From contig NZ_JH376797.1 in NCBI RefSeq assembly GCF_000234095.1, positions 538,859 through 602,858 of the forward strand: a stretch of 64,000 nucleotides of DNA, written 5' to 3'. Below the pieces are notes generated by a model, which saw only the letters and a list, made by a program, of their open reading frames with translations, did not search any database and had not been told where the DNA came from. Both the position numbers and the translations under genes were made by a program. Of this stretch, positions 35,149 through 43,582 are shown piece after piece; the first letter of the stretch is position 1, and each line of letters opens with the position of its first letter. Origin of the DNA: Centipeda infelix ATCC 43532 (GTDB taxonomy: Bacteria > Bacillota > Negativicutes > Selenomonadales > Selenomonadaceae).

Positions 35149-36030
35149 TCACAGTGCCTTCACAAGTTTTTTCAAGTATGACCGAAAATCTGTTCCGAGA
35201 TCAGCACGCCGCAGCGCAAACTCAACCGTCGCTTGCAAGAAACCTAATTTATCCCCCAGATCGTAACGCTTGCCCTCAAAGTCATAGGCATAAACTTCCT
35301 CAGACTGCGCCAAGACCTTGAGTGCGTCCGTCAGCTGGATCTCACCGCCCTTGCCCGGCCTCGTCTCGCGGAGAATCGCAAAGATCTCGGGACTGATGAT
35401 ATAGCGTCCGAGCACAGCCATACGGCTGGGTGCTTCCTCAAGGGCAGGTTTTTCCACCATATCAAAGACGCGCATGAGGCGTGGATTCTCAAGTGTCTCT
35501 CCCGCAACAATGCCATACGAGGATACCTGCTCATCCGCCACCATCTGACAGCCGAGAACAGAGCCGCCGCGCTCCTCGTAGACATCGATCAGCTGGCCCA
35601 GTGCCGAGCGCTCCGGATGATAGACAACATCGTCGCCGAGGAGGACGGCAAAGGGCTCGTTACCGACAAAGCTCCGCGCACAGAGGATTGCATCGCCCAG
35701 ACCACGCATATATTTCTGCCGTACATAGTGCACATTGACATCGGTTGTCTCCCGTACAAGATCCAGCAAGTCCTGTTTTCCCTTGCGTTCAAGTTCATGC
35801 TCGAGCGCAGGAGCCGAGTCAAAGTGATCCTCGATGGCACGCTTGCCGTGTCCACTGATGATAAGAATGTCCTCAATCCCGCTCTCCAATGCCTCTTCTA
35901 CAATATACTGGATGGTCGGCTTATCCACAATCGGAAGCATTTCCTTTGGGGTCGCCTTCGTCGCAGGAAGAAATCGTGTTCCGTATCCTGCTGCCGGAAT
36001 GACCGCCTTGCGTATGCGTTTTTTTTGCAT
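35149..36030 (-). CDS. galU: UTP-glucose-1-phosphate uridylyltransferase GalU
   Basis: GalU makes UDP-glucose for envelope polysaccharides. The 293-residue protein has the nucleotidyltransferase start IPAAGYGTRFLPATKATPKE, PIVDKPTIQYIVEEA, VLLGDDVVY and IVEKP-like MVEKPALEEAPS, with GGEIQLTDAL downstream. ATG 36030 with GGAG 8 nt upstream is the start; the frame stays open to 36168 but that part overlaps a terminator hairpin and the end of the previous gene. It is followed closely by the DUF445 pair. Confidence 0.95.
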   Translation of the reverse strand: MQKKRIRKAVIPAAGYGTRFLPATKATPKEMLPIVDKPTIQYIVEEALESGIEDILIISGHGKRAIEDHFDSAPALEHELERKGKQDLLDLVRETTDVNVHYVRQKYMRGLGDAILCARSFVGNEPFAVLLGDDVVYHPERSALGQLIDVYEERGGSVLGCQMVADEQVSSYGIVAGETLENPRLMRVFDMVEKPALEEAPSRMAVLGRYIISPEIFAILRETRPGKGGEIQLTDALKVLAQSEEVYAYDFEGKRYDLGDKLGFLQATVEFALRRADLGTDFRSYLKKLVKAL

Positions 36031-36050
36031 CTCATCTACTCCATCCGTTA

Positions 36051-36084
36051 TGTAAATAAAGCGCGAGGCACATTCTCGCGCTTT
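36051..36084 (-). terminator. Terminator-like hairpin between the dehydrogenase gene and galU
   Basis: A perfect 10-bp stem AAAGCGCGAG/CTCGCGCTTT (36058-36067 with 36075-36084). On the minus strand it is followed by TTTATTTA, a modest U-tract. On the plus strand there is also a short T-run. Confidence 0.65.
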
Positions 36085-36106
36085 TCTATTTGCCGTGCTT
36101 GTTGAT

Positions 36107-37171
36107 TCAGCGTTCCAGAATCTCAAGAATTGCTGCGCCGATTTCCGATGTCTTAGCACTCCCGCCAAGATCAGGCGTCAATGTTCTGCGTTCCACGAGC
36201 AAGGTTTCAATCGCCGAAAGCACACAGTCTGCCCATTCCTGTTCTCCGAGGAAGTCGAGCATTTGGCTGATCGACCAGATTGAAGCAAGTGGATTGGCAA
36301 CCCCCTGTCCCGCAATATCAGGGGCACTTCCATGAATCGGCTCAAACATCGATGGATACGTTCGCTCAGGATTGAGGTTCGCACCTGCGGCAAGCCCCAT
36401 GCCCCCCGCAATCGCCGCACCAAGGTCGGTCAAAATATCGCCGAACAGATTACTCGTCACAACAATTTCGAAACGCTTCGGGTCTTTGACAAAGAACATA
36501 CTTGCCGCATCGACGAGGAGGCTGTGGGTCTCCACATCCGGGTACTCCCTACCAATCTCCGCAAAGATCTCATCCCAAAATACCATGGAGTAGCGCAGAG
36601 CATTTCCTTTGGAAATCGACGTGAGTGAGCGTTTCTCCCTCCGCGCAAGCTCATAGGCATAGCGAATGACGCGTTCACAGCCATGCCGCGAAAAAACACC
36701 TGTCTGGAGTGCCATCTCGCGCTCTGATCCCGCATAGAGATGCGCACCGACATTCGCATACTCACCCTCACTGTTCTCACGCACGACAATCATATTGATA
36801 TCGTCCGTTGATACATCTGCGAGAGGGCACGGAGCGCCCTTTAGGAGACGCACGGGACGCAGATTGATATACTCATCGAACCCTCGGCGAATTTGCAGCA
36901 GCAGACCGCCAAGAGAAACATGATCGGGAACACCGGGATATCCGACTGCACCGAGATAGACAGCGTCAAAGTTCTGCAGTGTATCCAGCCCATCCGCCGG
37001 CATCATTTCGCCCGTTTTCAGGTAGTATTCACAGCCCCACGGAAAATCCTCGAAGGAGACCGAAAAACCGCCGTCCATCTTTGCAATACCGTCAAATACT
37101 TTTTTCCCCTCGGCAATAACCTCGGGACCGATGCCATCTCCTGCGATCACAGCAATATTAAAATATTTCAT
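36107..37171 (-). CDS. Isocitrate/isopropylmalate-family dehydrogenase, D-malate/tartrate type
   Basis: A 354-residue NAD-dependent beta-decarboxylating dehydrogenase. IAVIAGDGIGPEVIAEG is the family start, DEYINLRPVRLL and VVRENSEGEYANVG hold substrate residues, NLFGDILTDLGAA binds metal, and PIHGSAPDIAGQGVANPLA binds NAD. The pattern PDHVSLGGLLLQIRRGFDEY and NLRPVRLLKGAPCPL resembles E. coli DmlA/tartrate dehydrogenase more than LeuB, and no leu genes are nearby. The most likely reaction is D-malate to pyruvate, with isopropylmalate as an alternative. It follows the secreted-protein gene by 30 bp. Confidence 0.8.
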   Translation of the reverse strand: MKYFNIAVIAGDGIGPEVIAEGKKVFDGIAKMDGGFSVSFEDFPWGCEYYLKTGEMMPADGLDTLQNFDAVYLGAVGYPGVPDHVSLGGLLLQIRRGFDEYINLRPVRLLKGAPCPLADVSTDDINMIVVRENSEGEYANVGAHLYAGSEREMALQTGVFSRHGCERVIRYAYELARREKRSLTSISKGNALRYSMVFWDEIFAEIGREYPDVETHSLLVDAASMFFVKDPKRFEIVVTSNLFGDILTDLGAAIAGGMGLAAGANLNPERTYPSMFEPIHGSAPDIAGQGVANPLASIWSISQMLDFLGEQEWADCVLSAIETLLVERRTLTPDLGGSAKTSEIGAAILEILER

Positions 37172-37201
37172 TGTTCTTCCCCCATATCCTGTGCGCAGTG
37201 A

Positions 37202-38380
37202 TCAGAACGCCTCTGCGATGGTCTTGATGAGAAGTGCCTCCTGTTGACGCGGAAGATCACTCTGATGAAGCGCACGCCCAAATCCGATGAGGAAGTCAAT
37301 CTTCTGAAGCCGTGTCAACGTCGTATTCTCGCGAAGCACCTTCGTAATCGCACGCATTCCCGCGACACTTGGGTCGTGCTGCAGCTGAACCTCCATCGCA
37401 AGCTGTCCTGCGAGGATATGACGGCGCACCTCATCCGAAACACCGGCAAGATCCTCCCCATTGTCCCGTATAACCTGACGAGGAGCAAGATCCGGAACAC
37501 CGGCAGGACGTACAGAATGTTCAACAGATGGTGTCACATCTTTGACGGGAGCGGCAACGGGATGCTGCTCCACTGTACTCCCGAGCGCCCCAAAACGATC
37601 CGGCTGTTTGGGTGGTGCACCGTTTTCGGCAGGAGGTGTCAACGAGAACTGTTCGTGCGGAAGCTGAGGGTAGCGTGCGCGTGTTGGCCGCTGCTCCTGC
37701 CCAGACGCCGCAGCAGACCCCACTGCGGCGACTTCTGCGGAACCGGCCTGCATCTGCTCCGCAGAATGTTGTTGGACGTGGCTCTCCTGCATAGGAGTAG
37801 TCTGCCGCATCGTATGCACATCCGAAACCGGATGAGTCACGTCCTTACTGACCGCATTCATCTCAGTTCCACGCATAGAGGAATACTCTTCCGTTGGAAC
37901 AGCCGTAGTCTTTGGTCTTGGCGGCGGTGCGGGACGATTCATATTCACATCCCCGACCAACTCCTGTACAGGGCGACCTTCTTTTGCCGCCTGCTTCTCT
38001 TCACGTCGAATATCCTCCGCTGTGATGATGACAGGCTTTGCCTTTTGTGCAGCAAGTGTAAATGATGGATCGTTATTGCGCGCGGCAATTCGCGCATCAA
38101 CGCTCTCCCAACGGAGGCGTGCCGGCTGTAACGCCTTCACGGGGGCTGCTGCAGGTTGTGGCGCACTTCCCTTTTTCTGCGTAGAGATTGATGCCTCATA
38201 ATGGTCAGGCGCGCTGTTTTCCTCCAGTGCTGGATGTTTTCCAGGGTCTGTAACCAGTCGATTTGCATGGAACAGATCCTGAGAATCCACCGTTCCCGGC
38301 GTCGCTGCAAACGCAGTACTTGAGGAAAGTGTCACAAGTACAGCTGCAGTCAGCATTGTTTTCTTTGACGACATCTTCAT
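37202..38380 (-). CDS. Secreted Pro/Gln-rich protein of unknown function
   Basis: Not recognised. The 392-residue protein has a clear signal peptide (Lys-rich start, hydrophobic core TAAVLVTLSSSTAFA, cleavage near residue 25). Residues 50-310 are low-complexity, rich in Pro, Ala, Gln and Glu, likely disordered, with the short repeat-like PAPPPRPK. The last 85 residues (from about VSDEVRRHILAGQ) look helical and folded, so the protein may be a spacer with a C-terminal module in the periplasm. GGAG lies 8 nt before the ATG. It follows another secreted protein by 43 bp, and the two may act together. Confidence 0.6.
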   Translation of the reverse strand: MKMSSKKTMLTAAVLVTLSSSTAFAATPGTVDSQDLFHANRLVTDPGKHPALEENSAPDHYEASISTQKKGSAPQPAAAPVKALQPARLRWESVDARIAARNNDPSFTLAAQKAKPVIITAEDIRREEKQAAKEGRPVQELVGDVNMNRPAPPPRPKTTAVPTEEYSSMRGTEMNAVSKDVTHPVSDVHTMRQTTPMQESHVQQHSAEQMQAGSAEVAAVGSAAASGQEQRPTRARYPQLPHEQFSLTPPAENGAPPKQPDRFGALGSTVEQHPVAAPVKDVTPSVEHSVRPAGVPDLAPRQVIRDNGEDLAGVSDEVRRHILAGQLAMEVQLQHDPSVAGMRAITKVLRENTTLTRLQKIDFLIGFGRALHQSDLPRQQEALLIKTIAEAF

Positions 38381-38423
38381 TGATATTTCTCCTCCAACTC
38401 TCCCGTGTTATGAAAACAACTGC

Positions 38424-39077
38424 TCATGCCCGTGCGTGCAGCGTAGCCGCTCCCGCCAAAAAGGTAGCGACAGAAGCAGGGCGCAGTGTGGGGTTGTCGA
38501 TGAGCTCCAGTCCGTAGCGTTCGCCGTTTTCCCCGCGGAAGAAGAGCACCGCCATCTGATTGTCAGCCGTTGCCGTCGCATCCGGCGTTCCATCGCCGTC
38601 CTCATCGATCTCGATCTCCTTTGCAGTCATCGCAAAGATTGCCTTGTTGGCCTCGGTCACATTCACAAGCATAATCCCCTCATAGGCGTTACTGCCCATG
38701 ATCTTCTGCAGCAGTGTTACCGCTTCCTCCGGGTCGATCGTATTGAGATTCGGCAGAGTATTCTCGGGGAACGCATTCACTAGGACGACCCATGCATATT
38801 TGATATGATACTCCTCATTATCAAAGATCAGGATCTCGCCCTCTCGATTCTCAAAGAGAGCACTTGCAGGAATAATACCAACAGGCTTCTGTGGACACAT
38901 GATCTGGTATTTGTACGCCGTGCTTTTATAGGTGTAGAGAAGCTTAGGTGTCACAGCATTCGCCGCGGCAGATTCCTGTACTGCCTGTGCGCCCTCCTCC
39001 GCCAATACGTATGATGGCTCCGTCAAAAATGCGACCGTGGCAATCAACGCGGCTATTTTTCGATATCTCTTCATCAT
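38424..39077 (-). CDS. Secreted protein with calcium-loop motif, unknown function
   Basis: Not recognised. The 217-residue protein has a signal peptide (residues 1-26, ending VLAEE). The mature part carries a folded core with YKYQIMCPQKPVG, and one EF-hand/dockerin-like loop DEDGDGTPD at residues 158-166, which suggests calcium binding, though a single loop can be fortuitous. AAGGAG lies 6 nt before ATG 39077, and it overlaps the pncC stop by four bases, so it is cotranscribed with rimO-pncC. The next gene is also secreted. Confidence 0.6.
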   Translation of the reverse strand: MMKRYRKIAALIATVAFLTEPSYVLAEEGAQAVQESAAANAVTPKLLYTYKSTAYKYQIMCPQKPVGIIPASALFENREGEILIFDNEEYHIKYAWVVLVNAFPENTLPNLNTIDPEEAVTLLQKIMGSNAYEGIMLVNVTEANKAIFAMTAKEIEIDEDGDGTPDATATADNQMAVLFFRGENGERYGLELIDNPTLRPASVATFLAGAATLHARA

Positions 39078-39565
39078 AAGGAACTCCTTAGCATATCCCG
39101 TATCATAGCAAGGGCTTTATCTACAGCCGACTGCTTATTCTCAAGCCTTGTCCCGTGAAAATAATTCTTTTGAACGACTGTCTTGGCCTGATTGGAAACT
39201 GCAATATAGACAAGCCCAACCGGCTTTTCCGCAGATCCGCCGTCAGGTCCCGCAATTCCCGTAATGCCGACACCGAGATCCGTCTGCATGAGGGCTCGTA
39301 CCCCCTCTGCCATCGCCCGTGCCGTCTGCTCGGAAACAGCACCATAAACAGAAAGTGTCTCCACCGGAACATGCAAAATACGCGCCTTCACATCATTGGA
39401 ATAGGAGACGACGCTGCCCATAACGTATGAAGAGCTGCCCGACACATCCGTAAGGGTACTCGTCAGGAGCCCTCCCGTACAGGACTCCGCACAGGCAATC
39501 GTAAGACCTGCCGTGCGGAGTATCTGCCCTGTCTCCGATGACTGTGTCTCAAGTTCAGAGGTCAT
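39074..39565 (-). CDS. pncC: Nicotinamide-nucleotide amidase PncC (CinA C-terminal family)
   Basis: The 163-residue stand-alone CinA C-terminal domain deamidates NMN to nicotinate mononucleotide, recycling pyridine nucleotides. Typical motifs are TIACAESCTGGLLTSTLTDV, GSVVSYSNDVKARIL, GAVSEQTARAMAEGV and GITGIAGPDGGSAEKPVG. ATG 39565 overlaps the rimO stop (TGATG) with AGAGGG 7 nt upstream. No competence gene or N-terminal CinA domain is present. Confidence 0.9.
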   Translation of the reverse strand: MTSELETQSSETGQILRTAGLTIACAESCTGGLLTSTLTDVSGSSSYVMGSVVSYSNDVKARILHVPVETLSVYGAVSEQTARAMAEGVRALMQTDLGVGITGIAGPDGGSAEKPVGLVYIAVSNQAKTVVQKNYFHGTRLENKQSAVDKALAMIRDMLRSSL

Positions 39566-40893
39566 CAATGCACCCTCTCACCCACAATATCATAAGTAAA
39601 TCCCTGCAAAAGACGGACGCGGACAATATCGCCGACGCGGCTCTCCGTATCCCCCTCGATATAAATCTGACCGTCCACCTCAGGTGCTTCCCGATAAGAA
39701 CGTCCGACCGAAATCGCCTGCTGCTCCGCATCCCGTCCCTCGATCAAGACATCCGTTTCATGCCCTTCCAGTCCGATATTGATCTCCTCAGAGATCTTGC
39801 TCTGAAGGCTCATCAAATCATGATAACGCTCCTGCATGACCTCTTCGGAGACCTTCTGTGCCATTGCAGCTGCAGGTGTATCCTCCTCCTCGGAGTAGGT
39901 AAAGATTCCCACCTTGTCAAAACGCTGCTTCTCCACAAAGGAACGAAGCGTCTGATAGTGTGTGTCCGTCTCCCCGGGAAAGCCGACAATGAAGGTTGAA
40001 CGGATGGTCACCCCCGGAATACGATTGCGCAGCTTTTGAATCAGCTTTTCCACACTTTCGCGCGTATCGGGACGATTCATCGAACGCAGAACCGCATTGT
40101 GTGCATGCTGAAGCGGGAGGTCGACATATTTCACAACCTTTGGCTCGGTTGCAAATACATCGATAAGCTCATCTGTAAAGTATTTTGGATAGCTGTAGAG
40201 AACGCGAATCCATGCAAGCTTTTCAATCTTCGCCAGTTCCCGCAGAAGCGCGGGAAGCATCGGCTTCTTATAGCAATCCACCCCATAGTTCGCACTGTCC
40301 TGTGCTATCAGAACGATCTCGCGTACACCGCTCTCTGCCAGTTCACCTGCCTCGGTTACAATATCCTCCATGGGGCGGCTGCGGAAGCTGCCGCGAATCA
40401 GAGGAATGGCACAGAACGCACAGCGATGATCACATCCCTCTGCAATCTTGATATATGCAGTATAGTTCGGGGTCGTGCGCAGACGTGGGGTCTTGGCATC
40501 ATAGATGGTCTCATCCTTGCCCGCAATCAAGAGGCGCCGTCCTTTCAGTGTCTCTTGAATGACCTCCATGATACGGCTCCATGCTCCTGTACCGATAATA
40601 GCATTCGCCTCGGGAATCTCATCAAGGAGCTGCTGCCCATAACGCTGACCGAGGCAGCCCGCCACAATGAGACTGCGGCAGCGTCCCGTTTCCTTGTAAT
40701 CCGCCATGCCAAGAACCGTTGTAATGGACTCTTCCTTCGCGGACTGGATGAATGCGCAGGTGTTGACAATCAGGATATCCGCCTCCGCAGGCTCATTGGT
40801 GATCTCAATGCCATGCTCCCGCATAATGCCGAGCATGACCTCCGTATCAACGAGGTTCTTTGCACAACCGAGACTGATAAAACCCGCTTTCAC
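39565..40893 (-). CDS. rimO: Ribosomal protein S12 methylthiotransferase RimO
   Basis: RimO adds a methylthio group to the conserved Asp of S12. The N-terminal UPF0004 domain begins FISLGCAKNLVDTEVMLG with its three cluster cysteines (C9, C47 region, C80 region). The radical SAM cluster motif is CDHRCAFCAIP, followed by RGSFRSRP, and a TRAM domain ends the 442-residue protein. The SLGCAKNLVD start separates it from MiaB and MtaB. GTG 40893 has GGAGGAG upstream. It lies 24 bp downstream of the solute-binding gene and overlaps pncC. Confidence 0.95.
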   Translation of the reverse strand: MKAGFISLGCAKNLVDTEVMLGIMREHGIEITNEPAEADILIVNTCAFIQSAKEESITTVLGMADYKETGRCRSLIVAGCLGQRYGQQLLDEIPEANAIIGTGAWSRIMEVIQETLKGRRLLIAGKDETIYDAKTPRLRTTPNYTAYIKIAEGCDHRCAFCAIPLIRGSFRSRPMEDIVTEAGELAESGVREIVLIAQDSANYGVDCYKKPMLPALLRELAKIEKLAWIRVLYSYPKYFTDELIDVFATEPKVVKYVDLPLQHAHNAVLRSMNRPDTRESVEKLIQKLRNRIPGVTIRSTFIVGFPGETDTHYQTLRSFVEKQRFDKVGIFTYSEEEDTPAAAMAQKVSEEVMQERYHDLMSLQSKISEEINIGLEGHETDVLIEGRDAEQQAISVGRSYREAPEVDGQIYIEGDTESRVGDIVRVRLLQGFTYDIVGERVH

Positions 40894-40917
40894 TGATAAA
40901 CTCTCCTCCGGCTTTCG

Positions 40918-41970
40918 TTATTCTTCGTTGAACCGCACTTCCTTGATCCAGCGATCCATGAGGATCTCCTTTTCCTCCTTGCTGAAGTACGGTCTGCTCC
41001 TAAAAATATTGATATTCTTCCCTGCAAACATCTGATAGGAAAGAGTCATCGGATTCGTCGTCAGGAAATAAAACCGATGCTGTGCAAGTGCCAGCTGTGC
41101 CTCATCGGTCAGAAGCCAATCCGAGAACTCCTCCGCCATGTGGGCGTCATGATCCGATACACGGAAAACCAGTCCCGTCCCGTAGATAACGGCTGATGTG
41201 CCGTCCACGGGATAAAGGATACGGATCGGATATTCGTCATGGATGTAGCGCAGCGTCTCACTCAGAACAGCCACCGAGAGGTCCACCTCGCCCATCCCCG
41301 CCTGTCGTACCGGCGTATGTAGATATTTTGAGTACTGCATGATATTCGGCTGTATTTTGCGCCAGATCTCAAAGGCACGTTGATCGCCATACTCGGCGAT
41401 CATGCTGTAAAGTAAATTCGACGAAGCGTCCGCCGCCATAAAATCCGTTGTTCCGATACGAATGTCACGCTGCTGTGCAAGCTGCTGCCACGAATTCGGC
41501 AAATCGAGATGTGTGCGCAGATAGTCCTGATTTACAACAAAAACAACGGGATCATACCATACTCCCGTCCAGTAGCGATTCGGATGGCGAAACACATCGG
41601 AAACCTGATCGCTCTTCTCCGAAATATAGGGAACGAGATAACCCGAGGCAGCGGCACGATCCAACGTCTCTCGATCCGTCAGAACAAGAGCGGCCTTTCC
41701 GTCACTCTCCTCCGCTGCCTGCTCATGCAAACGGCGGAGAAGTTGCTCGGACGACAACTGAACAAAGCTGACACGGATATTGTATTCTTTTTCGTATTCC
41801 TCGGAGAGTACCGCAGCGACCTCCGCGGGGAGCGAGGTGTATGCAACAACTTCCTGCATGGGGTGGCGCTGCACACTGCGCGAACCGGATGATGCGAGAT
41901 AGGCGGAACCTGCGACGATTATGCTCACGAGAAGAGCTGTCACTACAATGAACAGCGTATACCGCTTCAT
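40918..41970 (-). CDS. Extracellular solute-binding protein (ABC type 1/2), orphan
   Basis: The 350-residue protein has an N-terminal hydrophobic segment (residues 5-27), probably an uncleaved or signal-peptide anchor. The periplasmic-binding fold of the iron(III)/spermidine-like group is suggested by VVAYTSLPAEVAAVLSEEYEKE, RVSFVQLSSEQLLRRL, WYDPVVFVVNQDYL and the C-terminal WIKEV. No permease or ATPase gene is next to it, so it may work with a transporter elsewhere or as a sensor. A promoter is visible 35 bp upstream. The ligand is unknown. Confidence 0.75.
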   Translation of the reverse strand: MKRYTLFIVVTALLVSIIVAGSAYLASSGSRSVQRHPMQEVVAYTSLPAEVAAVLSEEYEKEYNIRVSFVQLSSEQLLRRLHEQAAEESDGKAALVLTDRETLDRAAASGYLVPYISEKSDQVSDVFRHPNRYWTGVWYDPVVFVVNQDYLRTHLDLPNSWQQLAQQRDIRIGTTDFMAADASSNLLYSMIAEYGDQRAFEIWRKIQPNIMQYSKYLHTPVRQAGMGEVDLSVAVLSETLRYIHDEYPIRILYPVDGTSAVIYGTGLVFRVSDHDAHMAEEFSDWLLTDEAQLALAQHRFYFLTTNPMTLSYQMFAGKNINIFRSRPYFSKEEKEILMDRWIKEVRFNEE

Positions 41971-42004
41971 AAATAATCCTCTTTTATACCACTAGACTTC
42001 TTAC

Positions 42005-42033
42005 ATTATAAACAAAGTCGGCGGTTGATACAA
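42005..42033 (-). promoter_or_regulatory. Promoter of the solute-binding protein-rimO-pncC unit
   Basis: Minus strand TTGTAT (42028-42033), 17-bp spacer, TATAAT (42005-42010), 35 bp upstream of the ATG. Confidence 0.65.
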
Positions 42034-42333
42034 GTAATTTCATCACCACATAGCATAAACGAGTGTACGAAAGAACCTCTGTAAAAAACTTCCCACTCGA
42101 AGTAGAAGGACTTCTATGCCATTCAATTTCCTCCTAAAAAATAATATGCTTTCTTCGAACGCCCTTCTTTCTTCAATATAATAACGATTTTCTACATAAA
42201 CTTTTCAATTCCTGCTTTCTGATAGAAAAGTTCCCCCCACACGCACACTCACTTCCGTCTCATCCTGATATACATTTCTCTGTTTTTCATATCAACACAT
42301 AAACGCAACTTTTGTGATGCCCACCGCTTTTCT
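42034..42333. other. AT-rich intergenic stretch
   Basis: No gene, RNA or clear signal was recognised in this 300-bp stretch. It is visibly more AT-rich than its surroundings and leads into the Fic-like remnant, so it is likely decayed sequence. Confidence 0.4.
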
Positions 42334-42486
42334 TGTTGCGTTATTGCATATAATGCTATTGTTATCCCCGTCGAGCGGCGCAAGGAGTATATCAACTACC
42401 TCAACACAGGAGACTTGAACGGATTCGCCGCCTTTGCCGCCGAGCTGCAGTCAGAGGAACGCGAACGCATGGCAGCATTCTCATAA
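42334..42486 (+). pseudogene. C-terminal remnant of a Fic-family protein
   Basis: The plus frame ending TAA at 42484-42486 encodes IVIPVERRKEYINYLNTGD and then FAAFAAELQSEERERMAAF. This resembles the tail of Fic-domain AMP-transferases, where a VIPVERRxEYI segment follows the catalytic HPFxDGNGR loop. The catalytic part is absent and there is no start, so it cannot be functional. The identification is by eye and short. Codon use is like that of core genes, unlike the AT-rich sequence upstream. Confidence 0.4.
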
Positions 42487-42553
42487 AATAAAAATCGCCA
42501 GCCATGCTGCACACATGACAGGCACCCGAGGGGCAAATATCTTGCCGCATAAC

Positions 42554-42608
42554 AAAAAGCGCAGGAATTTGCTTTCCTACGCTTTCAGGTCTAACTTTTG
42601 GGGGTCAG
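42554..42608 (-). repeat. IS3-like end remnant, copy 1, doubling as terminator of tktB
   Basis: The sequence runs on the minus strand from CTGACCCCCAAAAGTTAGA through AAGCGTAGGAAA and TTTCCTGCGC-like arms to TTTTT. The first part resembles IS3/IS150-type terminal repeats. The hairpin plus T-run forms a terminator 31 bp after tktB. A second copy lies at 44744-44793. Confidence 0.5.
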
Positions 42609-42638
42609 GTCAAAACAAAGGCATCTTTCTGTATCTCT

Positions 42639-43580
42639 TTATTTGCCGACAATCGTCTTCGTCTGTGCTACGATCTCGTCTGCGGTAAGCCCGAACTGCT
42701 TAAGCAGTGCCGCTGCAGGTCCGGAGTGACCGAACTCGTCCCGTACACCGATGCGGTGAACGGGAACAGGTGCATGCTCCGCAACAACGCCTGCAACCGC
42801 CTCACCGAGCCCGCCGAGAATATTGTGCTCCTCGACGGTCACAATTCTGCCACATTCCTTCGCAGCACGGATCACAAGCTCCTCATCGAGTGGCTTGATC
42901 GTCGCCATATTGATGATACGCGCTTTGATTCCCTCAGCAGCAAGACGTTTTCCCGCCTCGATTGCCTCCGGGACAAGAATCCCTGTAGCGATGATGGCGA
43001 CATCCGCCCCATCCTGCAGGACTTCGCCCTTTCCAACGGTAAACGAGAAGGTCTCATCATGATAGACCGGTGTTGCCGCACGTCCAAAGCGGATATATAC
43101 GGGGCCATCCATTTCGTATGCGGCGTGCACCATCTTGCGCGCCTCAACATCATCCGAGGGGCACATGACCGTCATGCCCGGGATCGTACGCATGAGACCG
43201 AAGTCCTCGCAGCACTGATGTGATGCACCATCTTCACCGACGGAGATACCACCATGGGTCGCACAGATCTTGACGTTCAGATGTGGATAGCCGATCGTAT
43301 TGCGCACCTGCTCATAGGCACGTCCAGCCGCAAACATGGCAAAGGTAGAAACAAACGGAACAAGCCCCATCGTCGAGAGCCCTGCACCGACACCGACCAT
43401 GTTGCACTCCGCAATGCCGCAGTTGAAGTGACGGTCGGGGAACGCCTTCTTGAAGGTTCCGCTTTTCGTCGCACCTGCGAGATCAGCATCCAGCACAACA
43501 ATATTCTCGTGCATTTTACCAAGTTCTACCAGTGCGTTTCCGTAGCTGTCACGCGTTGCAATTTTCTTTACATCTGCCAT
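42639..43580 (-). CDS. Transketolase, C-terminal subunit
   Basis: The 313-residue protein holds the pyrimidine-binding and C-terminal domains of a split transketolase of the pentose phosphate pathway. It shows VVLDADLAGATKSGTF, HFNCGIAECNMVGVGAGLS with the catalytic Glu that activates thiamine pyrophosphate, and ATHGGISVGEDGASHQ. The C-terminal domain has TVEEHNILGGLGEAV. ATG 43580 with GGAGG 7 nt upstream is preferred over ATG 43586. It begins two bases after the stop of its partner tktA, so both halves are made together. Confidence 0.92.
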   Translation of the reverse strand: MADVKKIATRDSYGNALVELGKMHENIVVLDADLAGATKSGTFKKAFPDRHFNCGIAECNMVGVGAGLSTMGLVPFVSTFAMFAAGRAYEQVRNTIGYPHLNVKICATHGGISVGEDGASHQCCEDFGLMRTIPGMTVMCPSDDVEARKMVHAAYEMDGPVYIRFGRAATPVYHDETFSFTVGKGEVLQDGADVAIIATGILVPEAIEAGKRLAAEGIKARIINMATIKPLDEELVIRAAKECGRIVTVEEHNILGGLGEAVAGVVAEHAPVPVHRIGVRDEFGHSGPAAALLKQFGLTADEIVAQTKTIVGK

Positions 43581-43582
43581 GC

